From positions 1-41,482 of the forward strand of contig JAJUFT010000012.1 in the NCBI GenBank assembly GCA_029263615.1: a DNA stretch of 41,482 nucleotides, written 5' to 3'. Shown in pieces: positions 1-9,215 of the stretch. The translations under genes and the position numbers were made by a program. The notes below the pieces were generated by a model. That model ran no database searches. It was not told the origin of the DNA and saw only the letters and a list, made by a program, of their open reading frames with translations. The stretch is from Alcaligenaceae bacterium (GTDB taxonomy: Bacteria; Pseudomonadota; Gammaproteobacteria; Burkholderiales; Burkholderiaceae_B). The first letter of the stretch is position 1. The number at the start of each line of letters is the position of its first letter.

Positions 1-88
1 CACGCCTTCCCATCCCGAACAGGACCGTGAAACGCCTTTGCGCCGATGATAGTGGACGGACGTCTGTGAAAGTAGGTCATCGTCAGGC
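1..88 (+). rRNA. rrf: 5S ribosomal RNA, 3' part (5' end outside window)
   Basis: The first 88 bases match the conserved body and 3' end of betaproteobacterial 5S rRNA: the CCCATCCCGAACAGG block, the GTGAAACGC segment, the GCCGATGATAGTG segment and the closing AAAGTAGGTCATCGTCAGGC. The 5' third lies outside the window, so this is the tail of an rRNA operon running on the plus strand. A strong intrinsic terminator follows within 20 bases. An open frame can be read through this region but it has no coding support. Confidence 0.95.
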
Positions 89-103
89 ACTTATCCCCGC
101 AAT

Positions 104-133
104 ACCCCACCCGAGCTCCTCGGGTGGGGTTTT
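104..133 (+). terminator. Intrinsic terminator of the rRNA operon
   Basis: A perfect 12-bp GC-rich stem (ACCCCACCCGAG at 104-115 against CTCGGGTGGGGT at 119-130) with a 3-base loop is followed by a short T run. It lies just after the 5S rRNA, as expected for the end of an rrn transcript. Confidence 0.93.
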
Positions 134-152
134 GTCTTTGGATGGACGCAAA

Positions 153-1169
153 GTGAGTGTAAACGTCGTTCGGCTCGATCTCTGGATTGACCCTTGCTTC
201 GATCAGCTGCTTTTAGAACAGCCCGGTGTTGAGCTGTCGATCATGAAGCTGTCCGACCCTGCTGAAGACAATTGGAAAAAGCTGGCCCAAGCTGCCATCT
301 ACCACGTCTCGGCAGCCAAAGACGAGGTTCCTGCCTCCTACCAGGTGAGTCGCGAGCTCCTTGGGCGTTTTCCCAATGTGAAGGTGGTGTCCAGTACCGG
401 TTCCGGCTACGACACCATTGATGTTCAGGCGTGTACCGAAGCCGGCGTGCTGGTGGTGAACCAGGCCGGGGGAAATGCTGACTCTGTCGTTGAGCACGCA
501 TTCGGCATGCTGCTGAATCTTTTCCACCGCATCAGTGAGTCCGACCGTGCGCTGCGCAAGGGGGCAGGCGTGAGCCGTGAGAGCCTGATGGGGCGTGAGC
601 TCAGGGGTAAAGTCCTGGGCCTGGTGGGGATCGGCCAGATCGGGTCTCGCATGGCCGTCTTGGCACAGTCGTTGGGCATGCCGGTGCTTGCCTATGACCC
701 CTACGTGGATGACGCGGAAATCATGCGTCGGGGTGCCAGCCCCGTCAGTCTGGATGCCTTGTTGGCTGAAAGTGATGTCGTCAGCCTGCATTGCCCGCGT
801 AATGCCGAAACGATGGGGATGATCGGTGCCCGCGAATATGCCCTGATGAAGTCGGGCGCCTATTTCATCACGACTGCGCGCGGCGGGATTCATGACGAAG
901 AGGCGCTCTTCCAGGCCTTGAGCAGCGGCCATCTGGCGGGTGCCGGTCTGGATGTATGGTCGGTTGAGCCACCTCCCTCCTCACACCCGCTGCTGTCTCT
1001 CCCGAATGTGATCGCTAGTTTCCATACGGCGGGCGTGACACATGAAGGCCGCAGCAATGTCGCCCGGGTGGGCGCTCTGCAGATTCTGGACATAGTCGCC
1101 GGATTGAAGCCGCCACGCATGATCAACCCCGAAGTGGCCGATCAGGCCTTGGCGTTCTTCCAACGTTGA
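153..1169 (+). CDS. D-isomer-specific 2-hydroxyacid dehydrogenase family protein
   Basis: A protein of about 338 aa of the NAD(P)-dependent D-2-hydroxyacid dehydrogenase family (lactate, phosphoglycerate or hydroxypyruvate type). The split substrate-binding domain surrounds a Rossmann domain with the glycine motif VGIGQIGSRMA. The family catalytic residues are visible: Arg in TTARGGIHDE, Glu in WSVEPPPS and His in ASFHTAGV. The open frame runs back into the 5S gene. I placed the start at GTG 153, which gives N-terminus MSVNVVRLDLW, because everything upstream is rRNA and terminator; the Shine-Dalgarno is weak. The substrate cannot be told from sequence. The gene stands alone, with the next gene convergent. 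Confidence 0.88.
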   Translation: MSVNVVRLDLWIDPCFDQLLLEQPGVELSIMKLSDPAEDNWKKLAQAAIYHVSAAKDEVPASYQVSRELLGRFPNVKVVSSTGSGYDTIDVQACTEAGVLVVNQAGGNADSVVEHAFGMLLNLFHRISESDRALRKGAGVSRESLMGRELRGKVLGLVGIGQIGSRMAVLAQSLGMPVLAYDPYVDDAEIMRRGASPVSLDALLAESDVVSLHCPRNAETMGMIGAREYALMKSGAYFITTARGGIHDEEALFQALSSGHLAGAGLDVWSVEPPPSSHPLLSLPNVIASFHTAGVTHEGRSNVARVGALQILDIVAGLKPPRMINPEVADQALAFFQR

Positions 1170-1277
1170 GGGATTTCCGTTTCAACGGGACCCGTTTCAA
1201 CGTTGGAGACGCCATTTCGTAGGGGAGCGAACTGGGGCGAGTCAGGAAAACAGCGCTGATGCGAGCACAGGAGCCCG

Positions 1278-1592
1278 TCATTCATCGGGTTTGCGCTCGC
1301 CCGGCGAGATACCTCCCCGTGCATTCTTGGCCTCGAAATCGCCGCTACCGAGCACGATCACGCCTTCAGCCGTGGGCGTGCTGGCTGTCGCCCGGGCTGC
1401 GCTCACGATTTGTTCCCTTCCCTTTTCAAACGCATCGAGCAACGCGCTAGCCGAGCCGTCTCTTGCGTCGAAGGCTTGCAATAGCGCGTCCCCTGAAATT
1501 TCGAACAGTCTCTGCTGCCCGCCTTCCTCCAGTGTGAAGCGGATGCAACCGTCTTCGTATTTGGCGAAAGTCTGCTTCGCGAATTCACCCAT
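1278..1592 (-). CDS. Small conserved protein, DUF1488-like
   Basis: A 104-aa acidic cytosolic protein starting MGEFAKQTFAKYEDG. The core, with an IRFTLEEGGQQRLFEISGDALLQAF stretch broken into a beta-rich half and a helical half, resembles the DUF1488 group; that family call is from memory of the pattern and is moderate. The start is ATG 1592, supported by an AAGGAG Shine-Dalgarno 7 bases upstream; the frame extends further upstream but without a comparable site. It has no signal peptide or membrane segment. The function is unknown. The TRIC-like gene lies 91 bp upstream on the same strand. Confidence 0.75.
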   Translation of the reverse strand: MGEFAKQTFAKYEDGCIRFTLEEGGQQRLFEISGDALLQAFDARDGSASALLDAFEKGREQIVSAARATASTPTAEGVIVLGSGDFEAKNARGGISPGERKPDE

Positions 1593-1683
1593 GTGCAGCT
1601 CCTTGTGATGTATGAGATTGCGTTCAAGGAGTCGGGCAAGGGTCATGCCGGCGCGGGTCGTTGACCGCACGCAGCGCAATGCG

Positions 1684-2325
1684 TCAGTGAATGTTTCCCC
1701 CGTAAACGAACTTGGGCATGCTCCATCCGTAGCGGAGTGCCAGTAGGCGAAGGGTGAGACCGCTCAGCATGGCAATACCCATCACGATGTCGTGATTCAA
1801 ATCGACAGTGAGGCCGCTGATATATAGCACGCCCGTCACAATGGAGACCGTGGCATAGAGCTCGGCTCGGAACAATAGGGGAATGCTGTTGCAGAGGATG
1901 TCGCGCAAGACGCCACCGACGCAGCCGGTAAGCATGCCTGACGCCACGACCACCACTAAGGGAAGTTCCAGGCGGAGCCCCACGTTGCAGCCGATGATGG
2001 TGAAGACCACCAGCCCCACCGCGTCGAGAAACAGGAAGATGTTGCGCAACTTGTGCATATAGCGCGCGATGGCAATCGTGCACAGGGCGGCGCCGCCGGT
2101 GAGCAACAAATAGATGGGGTGCTGTACCCAGGTCAATGGATGATTTCCAAGCACGACGTCACGGACAGTGCCGCCTCCGAGAGCGGTCACGCAGCCCAGC
2201 ATGCAGACTCCGAGCCAATCCATTTCGCGTTTGCCGGCCGCAAGCGCAGCGGTCATGGCTTCCGCAATGATGGCGATGACAAAAAGAATGTGCAGAAGGG
2301 TCGTGGATTCGAAAGTTCCGGGCAT
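1684..2325 (-). CDS. TRIC-family (YadS/UPF0126) cation channel-like membrane protein
   Basis: A 213-aa integral membrane protein made of two homologous halves of about three hydrophobic helices each. Each half carries the family glycine signature: GGGTVRDVVLG in the first and GCVGGVLRDILC in the second. This repeat architecture defines the prokaryotic TRIC family, whose characterised members form trimeric monovalent-cation channels. The ion and the physiological role here are inference. The start is placed at ATG 2325 (MPGTFESTTLLHILF), immediately before the first membrane helix; the longer frame adds 31 polar residues not expected in this family. The Shine-Dalgarno is weak. Confidence 0.87.
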   Translation of the reverse strand: MPGTFESTTLLHILFVIAIIAEAMTAALAAGKREMDWLGVCMLGCVTALGGGTVRDVVLGNHPLTWVQHPIYLLLTGGAALCTIAIARYMHKLRNIFLFLDAVGLVVFTIIGCNVGLRLELPLVVVVASGMLTGCVGGVLRDILCNSIPLLFRAELYATVSIVTGVLYISGLTVDLNHDIVMGIAMLSGLTLRLLALRYGWSMPKFVYGGNIH

Positions 2326-2442
2326 GGAAGAATCATATCGCAGGTGGGCCAGCGCCCGCGGTCTTGCGCCTTCTACGAATTGAAACCCGGTTGCGTCTTC
2401 TGCATGATGGCCTGTCACCGGTCAATCTTGAAAGGAGAACGT

Positions 2443-3303
2443 ATGAGAGAGCGTCTGGATTGTGCGGTCCTTCTGACTGACTGCACTATTGGCTGGGTTG
2501 AGCCTTTGCTGGGTCAGCACGCCGGCGGGCGTCTGCACCTGCATCCACTTGAGCACGTCGTGCGTGTCGAAGACGACGCCTCTGCACATGCGTTGGCCGG
2601 GTCAAGCATGGCGCTGCGTCGGTTCGACGCCTGCGTGATTCCGGTCTGGCCGGCCAGCCTGTCGTGGGCCCGCATGTCTCTGGCTCAGGGCGCCGGCAAG
2701 CTGCACACGCCGGTGCTGGCGCTGGCGCACGAGCTGTCCACCGCGGGTCTGTACGATCTCCATCAGCTCGGTGTGGCAGACTTCCTGCGCACCCCCTTCT
2801 GCAGTCACGAAGCGCGCATGCGCATCGAGCGCCTGCTCGATGGCCGCCGCGCCACCCTGCCTCCCCTCCCTGCACCAGGGCTTCACGTGTCGGAAGCACG
2901 GCCGGCCGGGGAAGACCCGTTCTCCAGGCCCCTCGCTCCCGGGAACACACCAGAGCAGGGCGCCAGTGTCTGGGATCTCGATGGTTATGCGGTGGCGGCT
3001 GCGTCGTGCAGTTCGTCCTCTAGCGAGTCCTTCCAGGAAGCGAAAAAGCGTGTCATCGAACGGTTCGAGCGCGCTTACCTCAATGCCGCGCTGGGCCGGC
3101 ACGGTGGCAACATTGCCATGGCAGCACGAGCCGCCAAGAAGCACCGTCGCGCATTCTGGGCGCTCATGCGCAAGCACGAGATCGACGCCGAGCCCTATCG
3201 TCGGCGTTCCTGTCCGCTGCCGGCCCGCAGGCAGAGCCTTGGCTCATCCAACCATTCCAGCCACGCTTCCGGTACTTCGACAGGCGGTTCGGCCTGGGCG
3301 TAG
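2443..3303 (+). CDS. Atypical regulator: receiver-like N-terminus plus Fis-type HTH
   Basis: A 286-aa protein starting at ATG 2443 behind AAAGGAG. Residues 1 to about 135 read like a response-regulator receiver fold. A TPVLALA strand is followed by LGVADFLRTPF, the place where receivers normally have a conserved Lys before Pro; here it is Thr. FDACVIPVW occupies the phospho-acceptor strand without the usual Asp. A low-complexity linker follows. Then residues about 205-250 form a NtrC/Fis-like helix-turn-helix (AYLNAALGRHGGNIAMAARAAKKHRRAFWALMRKH). The AAA+ sigma-54-interaction domain of NtrC proteins is absent. The tail is Ser/Arg rich. It is probably a DNA-binding regulator not controlled by phosphorylation; the targets are unknown. 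Confidence 0.75.
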   Translation: MRERLDCAVLLTDCTIGWVEPLLGQHAGGRLHLHPLEHVVRVEDDASAHALAGSSMALRRFDACVIPVWPASLSWARMSLAQGAGKLHTPVLALAHELSTAGLYDLHQLGVADFLRTPFCSHEARMRIERLLDGRRATLPPLPAPGLHVSEARPAGEDPFSRPLAPGNTPEQGASVWDLDGYAVAAASCSSSSSESFQEAKKRVIERFERAYLNAALGRHGGNIAMAARAAKKHRRAFWALMRKHEIDAEPYRRRSCPLPARRQSLGSSNHSSHASGTSTGGSAWA

Positions 3304-3387
3304 TCCTTCGGAAACGGTGCACGGGCGACAGGGAAACGCTTTACGTGGGGAAGGGTAAAATCGGGTAAATCCATTGAAAGGAATGCC

Positions 3388-4464
3388 GTGAATTTCCCTA
3401 CTTTGAAAAACGACATCTTCTTGCGCGCGCTGTTGCGCGAGCCCGTGCCCTACACCCCCCTCTGGATGATGCGCCAGGCGGGCCGCTACCTTCCCGAATA
3501 CAACGCAACCCGTGCACGCGCCGGTTCCTTTCTCGCGCTGGCGCAGAACCCCGCGTACGCCTGCGAAGTGACGCTGCAGCCACTCGAGCGCTACGAACTG
3601 GATGCCGCGATCCTGTTCTCGGACATTCTTACGGTGCCTCACGCCATGGGCCTGGGCCTGGATTTCGTTCAGGGCGAGGGCCCGCGATTTGCGCATCCGG
3701 TTCGGACGGAAGATGACGTTCGCAAGCTGCAGGTGCCCGACATGGCGCGCCTGCAGTATGTGTTCGATGCGGTCACCCTGATTCGTCAGGAGCTTGGCGG
3801 GCGGGTGCCGCTCATCGGTTTTGCCGGCAGCCCCTGGACGATCGCCTGTTACATGGTGGAAGGTCAGGGCTCTTCCGATTATCGCCTGATCAAGTCCCTC
3901 GTCTATTCCCGCCCCGACCTCGCGCATCGCCTTCTTCAGGTCAATGCAGACGCCACCATTCAATACCTCAACGCGCAGATCGAAGCGGGGGCCCAAGCCG
4001 TCATGATCTTCGACAGCTGGGGCGGGGTCCTGGCCAACGGCGTGTTTCAGGAGTTCTCCCTGGCCTACACGCGAAAAGTCATCGAAGGTCTGAAGCGTGA
4101 ACACGATGGCCAGAAGGTGCCGGTCATTGCTTTCACCAAGGGCGGGGCGCTCTGGGCCGAGGAAATCGCAGCCAGCGGTTGCGATGCCATGGGTCTCGAC
4201 TGGACGGCCAGCCTGGGTCAGGTGCGCGCGCGCGTGAACGACAGCGTGGCCTTGCAGGGCAACCTTGATCCCAACGTGCTGTTCGCGCCGGAAGCCGAGA
4301 TTCGCGCGCAGGCACGCAAAGTCATCGACGACTTCGGGCCGGTGGGCAAGGGTGGCCACGTCTTCAATCTGGGGCACGGAATTTCACGCTTTACTCCACC
4401 GGAAGCGGTACTGGCTCTGGTGGACGAGGTGCATACCTACAGCCGTCGCATGCACAGCGAATGA
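3388..4464 (+). CDS. hemE: Uroporphyrinogen decarboxylase
   Basis: A 358-aa cytosolic enzyme that decarboxylates the four acetate side chains of uroporphyrinogen III to give coproporphyrinogen III in haem synthesis. Diagnostic segments are the N-terminal [13 protein letters not shown] substrate-binding motif, [12 protein letters not shown] with the catalytic Asp, [21 protein letters not shown], and the C-terminal LQGNLDP and NLGHGI motifs. The length is normal for the family. The start is GTG 3388, 7 bases after GAAAGGA, giving [14 protein letters not shown]. It is transcribed with priA and rep on the same strand, but a 310-bp spacer separates them. Confidence 0.97.
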   Translation: MNFPTLKNDIFLRALLREPVPYTPLWMMRQAGRYLPEYNATRARAGSFLALAQNPAYACEVTLQPLERYELDAAILFSDILTVPHAMGLGLDFVQGEGPRFAHPVRTEDDVRKLQVPDMARLQYVFDAVTLIRQELGGRVPLIGFAGSPWTIACYMVEGQGSSDYRLIKSLVYSRPDLAHRLLQVNADATIQYLNAQIEAGAQAVMIFDSWGGVLANGVFQEFSLAYTRKVIEGLKREHDGQKVPVIAFTKGGALWAEEIAASGCDAMGLDWTASLGQVRARVNDSVALQGNLDPNVLFAPEAEIRAQARKVIDDFGPVGKGGHVFNLGHGISRFTPPEAVLALVDEVHTYSRRMHSE

Positions 4465-4774
4465 GCGACGAAAACCCGGGATAACCCCGCTTGCAGCGCA
4501 CCGTGGGTACATGGTTGTACACAGTCTTACGGTGCTCTGCAACATAAGAGGGGGATGCGGCCGAAATCACGTACTTCCCTCTATATCACTGAAAATAAAA
4601 AGAAATTCGCTACACTTGCTTTCGAGATACGTTGCCCGTGTAAGCATGTGCACCGTCTATCGCAGTGTTTTTCAGGAATTCTCCCCAAAGTTATCCACAG
4701 GGTGGGCATTCAATTTCGTCAAGCTTCCGTAAATCAAGCGTTTCGGGCTGGAACCGAGAATTTCCTTTAAGTCG
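4465..4774 (+). other. 310-bp hemE-priA intergenic region, relatively AT-rich
   Basis: No credible gene. The part from about 4570 to 4640 is clearly more AT-rich than its surroundings and probably holds the priA promoter; TACACT at 4611-4616 is a possible -10 with a poor -35. Around 4513 there is an imperfect inverted repeat (GTAC-N6-GTAC). At 4691-4699 there is a perfect DnaA-box 9-mer. A small RNA cannot be excluded but no terminator hairpin is visible. Confidence 0.5.
4691..4699 (+). promoter_or_regulatory. Perfect DnaA-box consensus 9-mer upstream of priA
   Basis: TTATCCACA matches the strict DnaA-box consensus and lies 75 bp before the priA start. It is a single copy. A 9-mer is expected by chance about once in three windows of this size on both strands, so binding is only suggested. 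The placement before a replication-restart gene is the reason to record it. Confidence 0.4.
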
Positions 4775-6906
4775 ATGTCATCGAGAGCTCCCGTTCTGAC
4801 CCCGGCCGCCACCGAAGAAAACGTTTCCGCCGGTGCGCCCCGTTTCGTGCGGGTGGCCCTTGATGTCCCCCTGCCCGGTCTATTTGATTACCGCATCGCA
4901 CAATTGGCTCAGCCGGGTCAGCGGGTGGTGGTTCCCTTCGGCCGGCGCCAATTGATTGGGCTGGTGGTGGCGGTGACCGACCAGCCGGAGGTCCCCGTCG
5001 ACCAGTGCCGGGATGTGATCATGTTGCTCGATGATCTGCCTCCGTTGCCTGCTGCGTGGATCCGGCTCATGGAATTCGCCTCGCGCTATTATCAGCGGCC
5101 GCTGGGTGAGGTCGTGATGCCTTCCCTGCCACCCCCTTGCGCAAGGCGACGGCGTATTCCGGCAAGCGGGCAGCGGGAGGGCCAGTGGCCCGCCTGACGC
5201 GTCGGCTGACAAAGCGGGCCGCGGCTGACGCCGACGGAAACGCTGCGGAGGTCGGGACACATCCCCCGGAACTCAACGATGAACAGCAGGCCGCTGTCGA
5301 CGCCATTGCAGCGGTGACGGGTCATGGCGTGGTACTGCTGCGCGGGGTGACCGGCAGCGGCAAGACCGAGGTCTATCTTCACGCTGCAAGGCGGGTGCTG
5401 GGTCAGGGAAAGCAGGTTCTCTTTCTGGTGCCGGAAATCAACCTGACGCCCCAGCTTGAGCAGGTGCTTCGCCAACGCTTCGCGCAGAGCAGCGTTTCCA
5501 CCCAACTGGCGGTCATGCACAGTGGGCTGTCGGATGGAGAGCGGCTCGACGCCTGGCTGCAGGCGTTCAGAGGCGATGCCCGCGTCCTGCTGGGCACACG
5601 TATGGCGGTGACTGTGCCCTTGCCCGATCTGGGGCTGATCATTGTCGACGAAGAACACGACGCGTCCTACAAACAGCAGGATGGCCTGCGTTACTCGGCG
5701 CGTGATCTGGCCGTTTGGCGAGGGCACGACGCCGGGGTGCCGGTGGTGCTGGGTTCGGCCACTCCGTCATTGGAAACCTGGAACCACGCCTTGCAGGGGC
5801 GATATACCGAAATCACGCTGACGCGCCGGGCCCGCGAGGTGGCTTTGCCCACGGTCCGGCTGGTGGACACCCGACGCATGCGTCTGGAGCAGGGCTTCAG
5901 CCCGCAAGTTCTGAGCGCCATGGCCGATCGCCTGGGCAACGGCGAGCAAGTGCTGGTTTTCCTGAACCGGCGGGGTTATGCGCCGGTGCTCAGCTGCTCG
6001 TCATGTGGTTGGGTGAGCCAATGCTCGCGCTGCACGGCCTACACGGTGCTGCATCGGGGCAAAAGCGGACGGCCGCGGCTGCAATGTCACCACTGTGGGG
6101 GCCATTCGCACGTCCCTCGTGGCTGCCCGGAATGCGGCGACCAGGATCTCAAACCGATGGGGCGGGGTACGCAACGTCTCGAAGAATTTCTTGGCGAGCG
6201 CTTTCCCGAGGCCCGCATTGCCCGCATCGATGCGGACTCCACGCGTCTCAAGGGGAGCGCCGAACGGTTGTTCTCCAAGGTGCACCGAGGGGAAGTCGAC
6301 ATCCTGGTGGGCACGCAGATGGTGGCCAAAGGACATGATTTCGCCAATTTAGGCCTGGTCGCCGTGCTCAATGCCGACACCATGCTCTTCGCTCAGGATT
6401 ACCGTGCGCCCGAGCGCCTGTTTGCTCAACTGATGCAGGTCTCGGGCCGGGCGGGCCGGCACAAGGACGGGGGAGAGGTGATGTTGCAGACGGACTACCC
6501 CGATCAACCCGTCTACCGTGCCTTGCAGAAGCACGATTACGAAGGGTTTGCGCGCTATGCCCTCGAGGAAAGGCGCTCATTGGGGCTGCCGCCCTTCGCG
6601 TACCAGGCATTGCTTCTGGCTGAGGCGCGCGAGCTCACCCAAGCCCTCCAGTTTCTGGAGGCGGCGCGCGCGCTGCCGGAACAAAATGGCGATAGGTATG
6701 TGACCCGTCAGCACATCATGCTTTATGATCCCGGTCCCCTGAGAGTGGTCCGTGTGGCCAATGTGGAAAGAGCGCAGCTGCTGGTGGAAAGTCAGAGTCG
6801 CCCCGCGTTGCAGCGTTTCCTGGCGCAATGGAGCGCCGACCTTTTCTCTCTGGGGAGGGAAGGACGCGTGCGCTATAGTCTGGAAGTCGACCCCTTCGAG
6901 ATCTGA
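4775..6906 (+). pseudogene. priA: Primosomal protein N' (PriA helicase), interrupted by an apparent one-base frameshift
   Basis: PriA is a superfamily-2 DNA helicase that reloads the replisome at stalled forks. The N-terminal 3'-DNA-end-binding domain is read from ATG 4775 to about 5136. The helicase continues in another frame from 5137 to the stop at 6906. At the junction the frame would be continuous if the five C bases at 5132-5136 were six (Pro-Pro-Pro-Leu-Arg-Lys). As given, the first frame stops at 5197. The helicase part is intact: Walker A GVTGSGKTE, DEEH box, the paired zinc-binding cysteines (CSSCGW, CSRC, CHHCGG, CPECG) and VSGRAGR. The corrected product is about 710 aa. The spacer between the N-domain and the helicase is only about 45 aa, shorter than the winged-helix region of E. 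coli PriA. Either a sequencing error or a true mutation is possible. Confidence 0.88.
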
Positions 6907-9050
6907 TGGACACTCACGCGAACCTGGCGCGCGGTTCCACCGTGCCGACCGACCTGAATCCGATGCAGCGCAAGGCCGTGCTCTATCTGGACGGCCCCTG
7001 TCTGGTCCTGGCCGGTGCGGGCAGTGGAAAGACGCGCGTCATCACGCAGAAGATTGCCTATCTGTTGCGCGAGTGCGGGTATGCGGCGCCCAATGTGGTC
7101 GCCATGACCTTCACGAACAAGGCTGCGCGCGAAATGAGCGAACGGGTGCGCCAGCTGGTCGACCCGAAGCTCACGAAAGGCCTGACCATCAGTACCTTTC
7201 ACTCGCTTGGCTTGCGGTTTTTGAGGGAAGAAGCCGAGCATGCAGGTCTGAAAACCCAGTTTTCCATACTCGATTCGAACGACGCACTGGCAATCATCCA
7301 GGAGTTGCTGGCCACCACCGACCGCGCCCGGCTGAAATCGGTACAGCAGAGCATTTCCCTCTGGAAGAACGGTCTGCTGGACCCAGACGAGGCGGCCGCA
7401 GCTGCCCAGACTCCCAGCGAGGTGGAGGCCGCCCGGGTGTACCGCGACTACAGCGCCACCCTGACCGCCTACCAGGCGGTGGACTTCGACGACCTCATCC
7501 GTCTGCCGGCCACCCTGCTGGAGCGCAATCCGGAAGTGCGAGCGCGCTGGCAATCCCGTGTGCATTATCTGTTGGTCGACGAATATCAGGATACCAACGT
7601 CTGTCAGTACCGCATGGTGCAGGCGCTGGTGGGTACGCGCGCGATGTTCACCGCGGTGGGCGACGACGACCAGGCCATCTATGCCTGGCGGGGCGCCACC
7701 GTCGAGAATCTGCAGCGGCTTACCAAGGACTTCCCCAATATCGAGCTCATCAAGCTGGAACAGAACTACCGCTCGGTGCAGCGCATTCTGACGGCGGCCA
7801 ACAAGGTCATCAGCCATAATCCGAACGTATTCGGCAAGAAATTGTGGTCCTCGCTCGGCGAGGGAGAAGCGATTCAGGTGACGGCCATGGATGACGAGGA
7901 ATCCGAGGCGGAGAACATCGCCATCCGGCTGTCGGCGGCGCGCTTCGAACGCCAGGCGCAGTGGCGTGATTTCGCCATTCTGTACCGCAGCAACCAGCAG
8001 GCGCGGGTCATGGAGCAGGCGCTTCGCAACCTTCGCATTCCGTATTCGATTTCAGGTGGGCAGAGCTTTTTCGAGAAGCCGGAGATTCGTGACGTGCTGT
8101 CCTACCTCCGGCTGATTGCCAACGACGATGATGATCCGGCATTCATCCGGGCGGTGACGACGCCGCGGCGTGGCGTGGGCAACACGACACTGCAGACGCT
8201 TGGCCAGTTTGCGCAGGAGCAGGGCACGTCAATGTTTGCGGCGGTCTTCGAGATCGGGCAGACCGACCGGCTCGCGCCGCGACAGCTGCAACCCCTGCAG
8301 AATTTCGTCCGCTACATTCAGGATTTCCAGCAGCGTGCGGGCAAGCGGGGGGCAGTGCGCAGCATGCAGGGCACGGGCGATCTGTTTGCGAACGGGCCGA
8401 CCACGGGTCTGGATACCTATGCGCAGGCGGCGAACCAGGGGGCCGGGGAGCTGCTCGACGAGTTGCTGCGCACCATGGATTACGAGCGGCATCTGTACGA
8501 TCTCTACGACGAAAAGCCGGCACAGAATCGCTGGCAGAACGTGCTTGAGCTGGTGGGGTGGCTGAAACGCAAGGCGCAGGAAGACGAACTCGATCTGATG
8601 GAACTGGTGCAGCACGTGGCCCTGGTCACCATGCTGGAGCGAAGCGAGGACGAGGACCCGGACACCGTCAAATTATCAACCCTGCACGCAGCGAAGGGGC
8701 TCGAGTTTCCCCATGTCTACATGATCGGGGTCGAGGAAGGCCTGTTGCCGCACCTCGGGCGCGACGATGAAGAGTTCGGCCAGGGGGAAGACGCGGTGGA
8801 CGCGCTGGCGCAGCGCATTCAAGAAGAGCGGCGACTCATGTATGTGGGCATCACGCGTGCGCAGCGCAGCCTGCACCTGAGCTGGTGCAAGCGTCGGCGA
8901 CGTGCGCGCGAGGATGTGGTGCGCGAGCGCTCCCGCTTCATTGAGGAAATGGGGTTTTCCAACGAGAAGCCCGTTGATCCTGCGGCGGGCATGGATCCCC
9001 GGCAGCGGCTGCAGATGCTCAAATCGCTCTTGAGCACTCCGAAGAGCTGA
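6906..9050 (+). CDS. rep: ATP-dependent DNA helicase Rep (UvrD/Rep family)
   Basis: A 714-aa superfamily-1A 3'-5' helicase. Motifs in order: LNPMQRKAV Q-motif, LAGAGSGKTR Walker A near residue 35, TFTNKAAREM, STFHSLGLRFLR, VDEYQDTN Walker B, VGDDDQAIYAWRGA, EQNYRS, TLHAAKGLEFPHV and VGITRAQRSL. The wording of the DEYQDTN and GDDDQ region and the absence of a UvrD-type C-terminal tail favour Rep over UvrD. Compared with E. coli Rep there is a Gly/Ala-rich insertion of roughly 40 residues in the 2B region, before MDYERHLYDLY. The start ATG overlaps the priA stop by one base (TGATG), so priA and rep are translationally coupled. Confidence 0.92.
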   Translation: MDTHANLARGSTVPTDLNPMQRKAVLYLDGPCLVLAGAGSGKTRVITQKIAYLLRECGYAAPNVVAMTFTNKAAREMSERVRQLVDPKLTKGLTISTFHSLGLRFLREEAEHAGLKTQFSILDSNDALAIIQELLATTDRARLKSVQQSISLWKNGLLDPDEAAAAAQTPSEVEAARVYRDYSATLTAYQAVDFDDLIRLPATLLERNPEVRARWQSRVHYLLVDEYQDTNVCQYRMVQALVGTRAMFTAVGDDDQAIYAWRGATVENLQRLTKDFPNIELIKLEQNYRSVQRILTAANKVISHNPNVFGKKLWSSLGEGEAIQVTAMDDEESEAENIAIRLSAARFERQAQWRDFAILYRSNQQARVMEQALRNLRIPYSISGGQSFFEKPEIRDVLSYLRLIANDDDDPAFIRAVTTPRRGVGNTTLQTLGQFAQEQGTSMFAAVFEIGQTDRLAPRQLQPLQNFVRYIQDFQQRAGKRGAVRSMQGTGDLFANGPTTGLDTYAQAANQGAGELLDELLRTMDYERHLYDLYDEKPAQNRWQNVLELVGWLKRKAQEDELDLMELVQHVALVTMLERSEDEDPDTVKLSTLHAAKGLEFPHVYMIGVEEGLLPHLGRDDEEFGQGEDAVDALAQRIQEERRLMYVGITRAQRSLHLSWCKRRRRAREDVVRERSRFIEEMGFSNEKPVDPAAGMDPRQRLQMLKSLLSTPKS

Positions 9051-9215
9051 AGAACCTTCGACCGGAAGTCCAGGCAGGCGAGTGGGCGTCGTTCAGGTGA
9101 ATGGGGTCGCCTGCTCAGGCGGACGGCGCAGTCTGCTTCTGACAGGTGGGGTCATCGTCGCACCGTCGACAGGGGTCGGCCTGCTTCAAACGTACGGATC
9201 AGTGCAATGACGACG

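Noticed and set aside
27-152. N-terminal extension of the dehydrogenase frame from ATG 27
   Set aside because: It would translate 5S rRNA and the terminator; family members start at the VVRLDLW segment.
3195-3416. 73-codon minus-strand frame across the regulator-hemE junction
   Set aside because: It overlaps the ends of two well-supported genes on the other strand, has no ribosome-binding site and no recognisable similarity.
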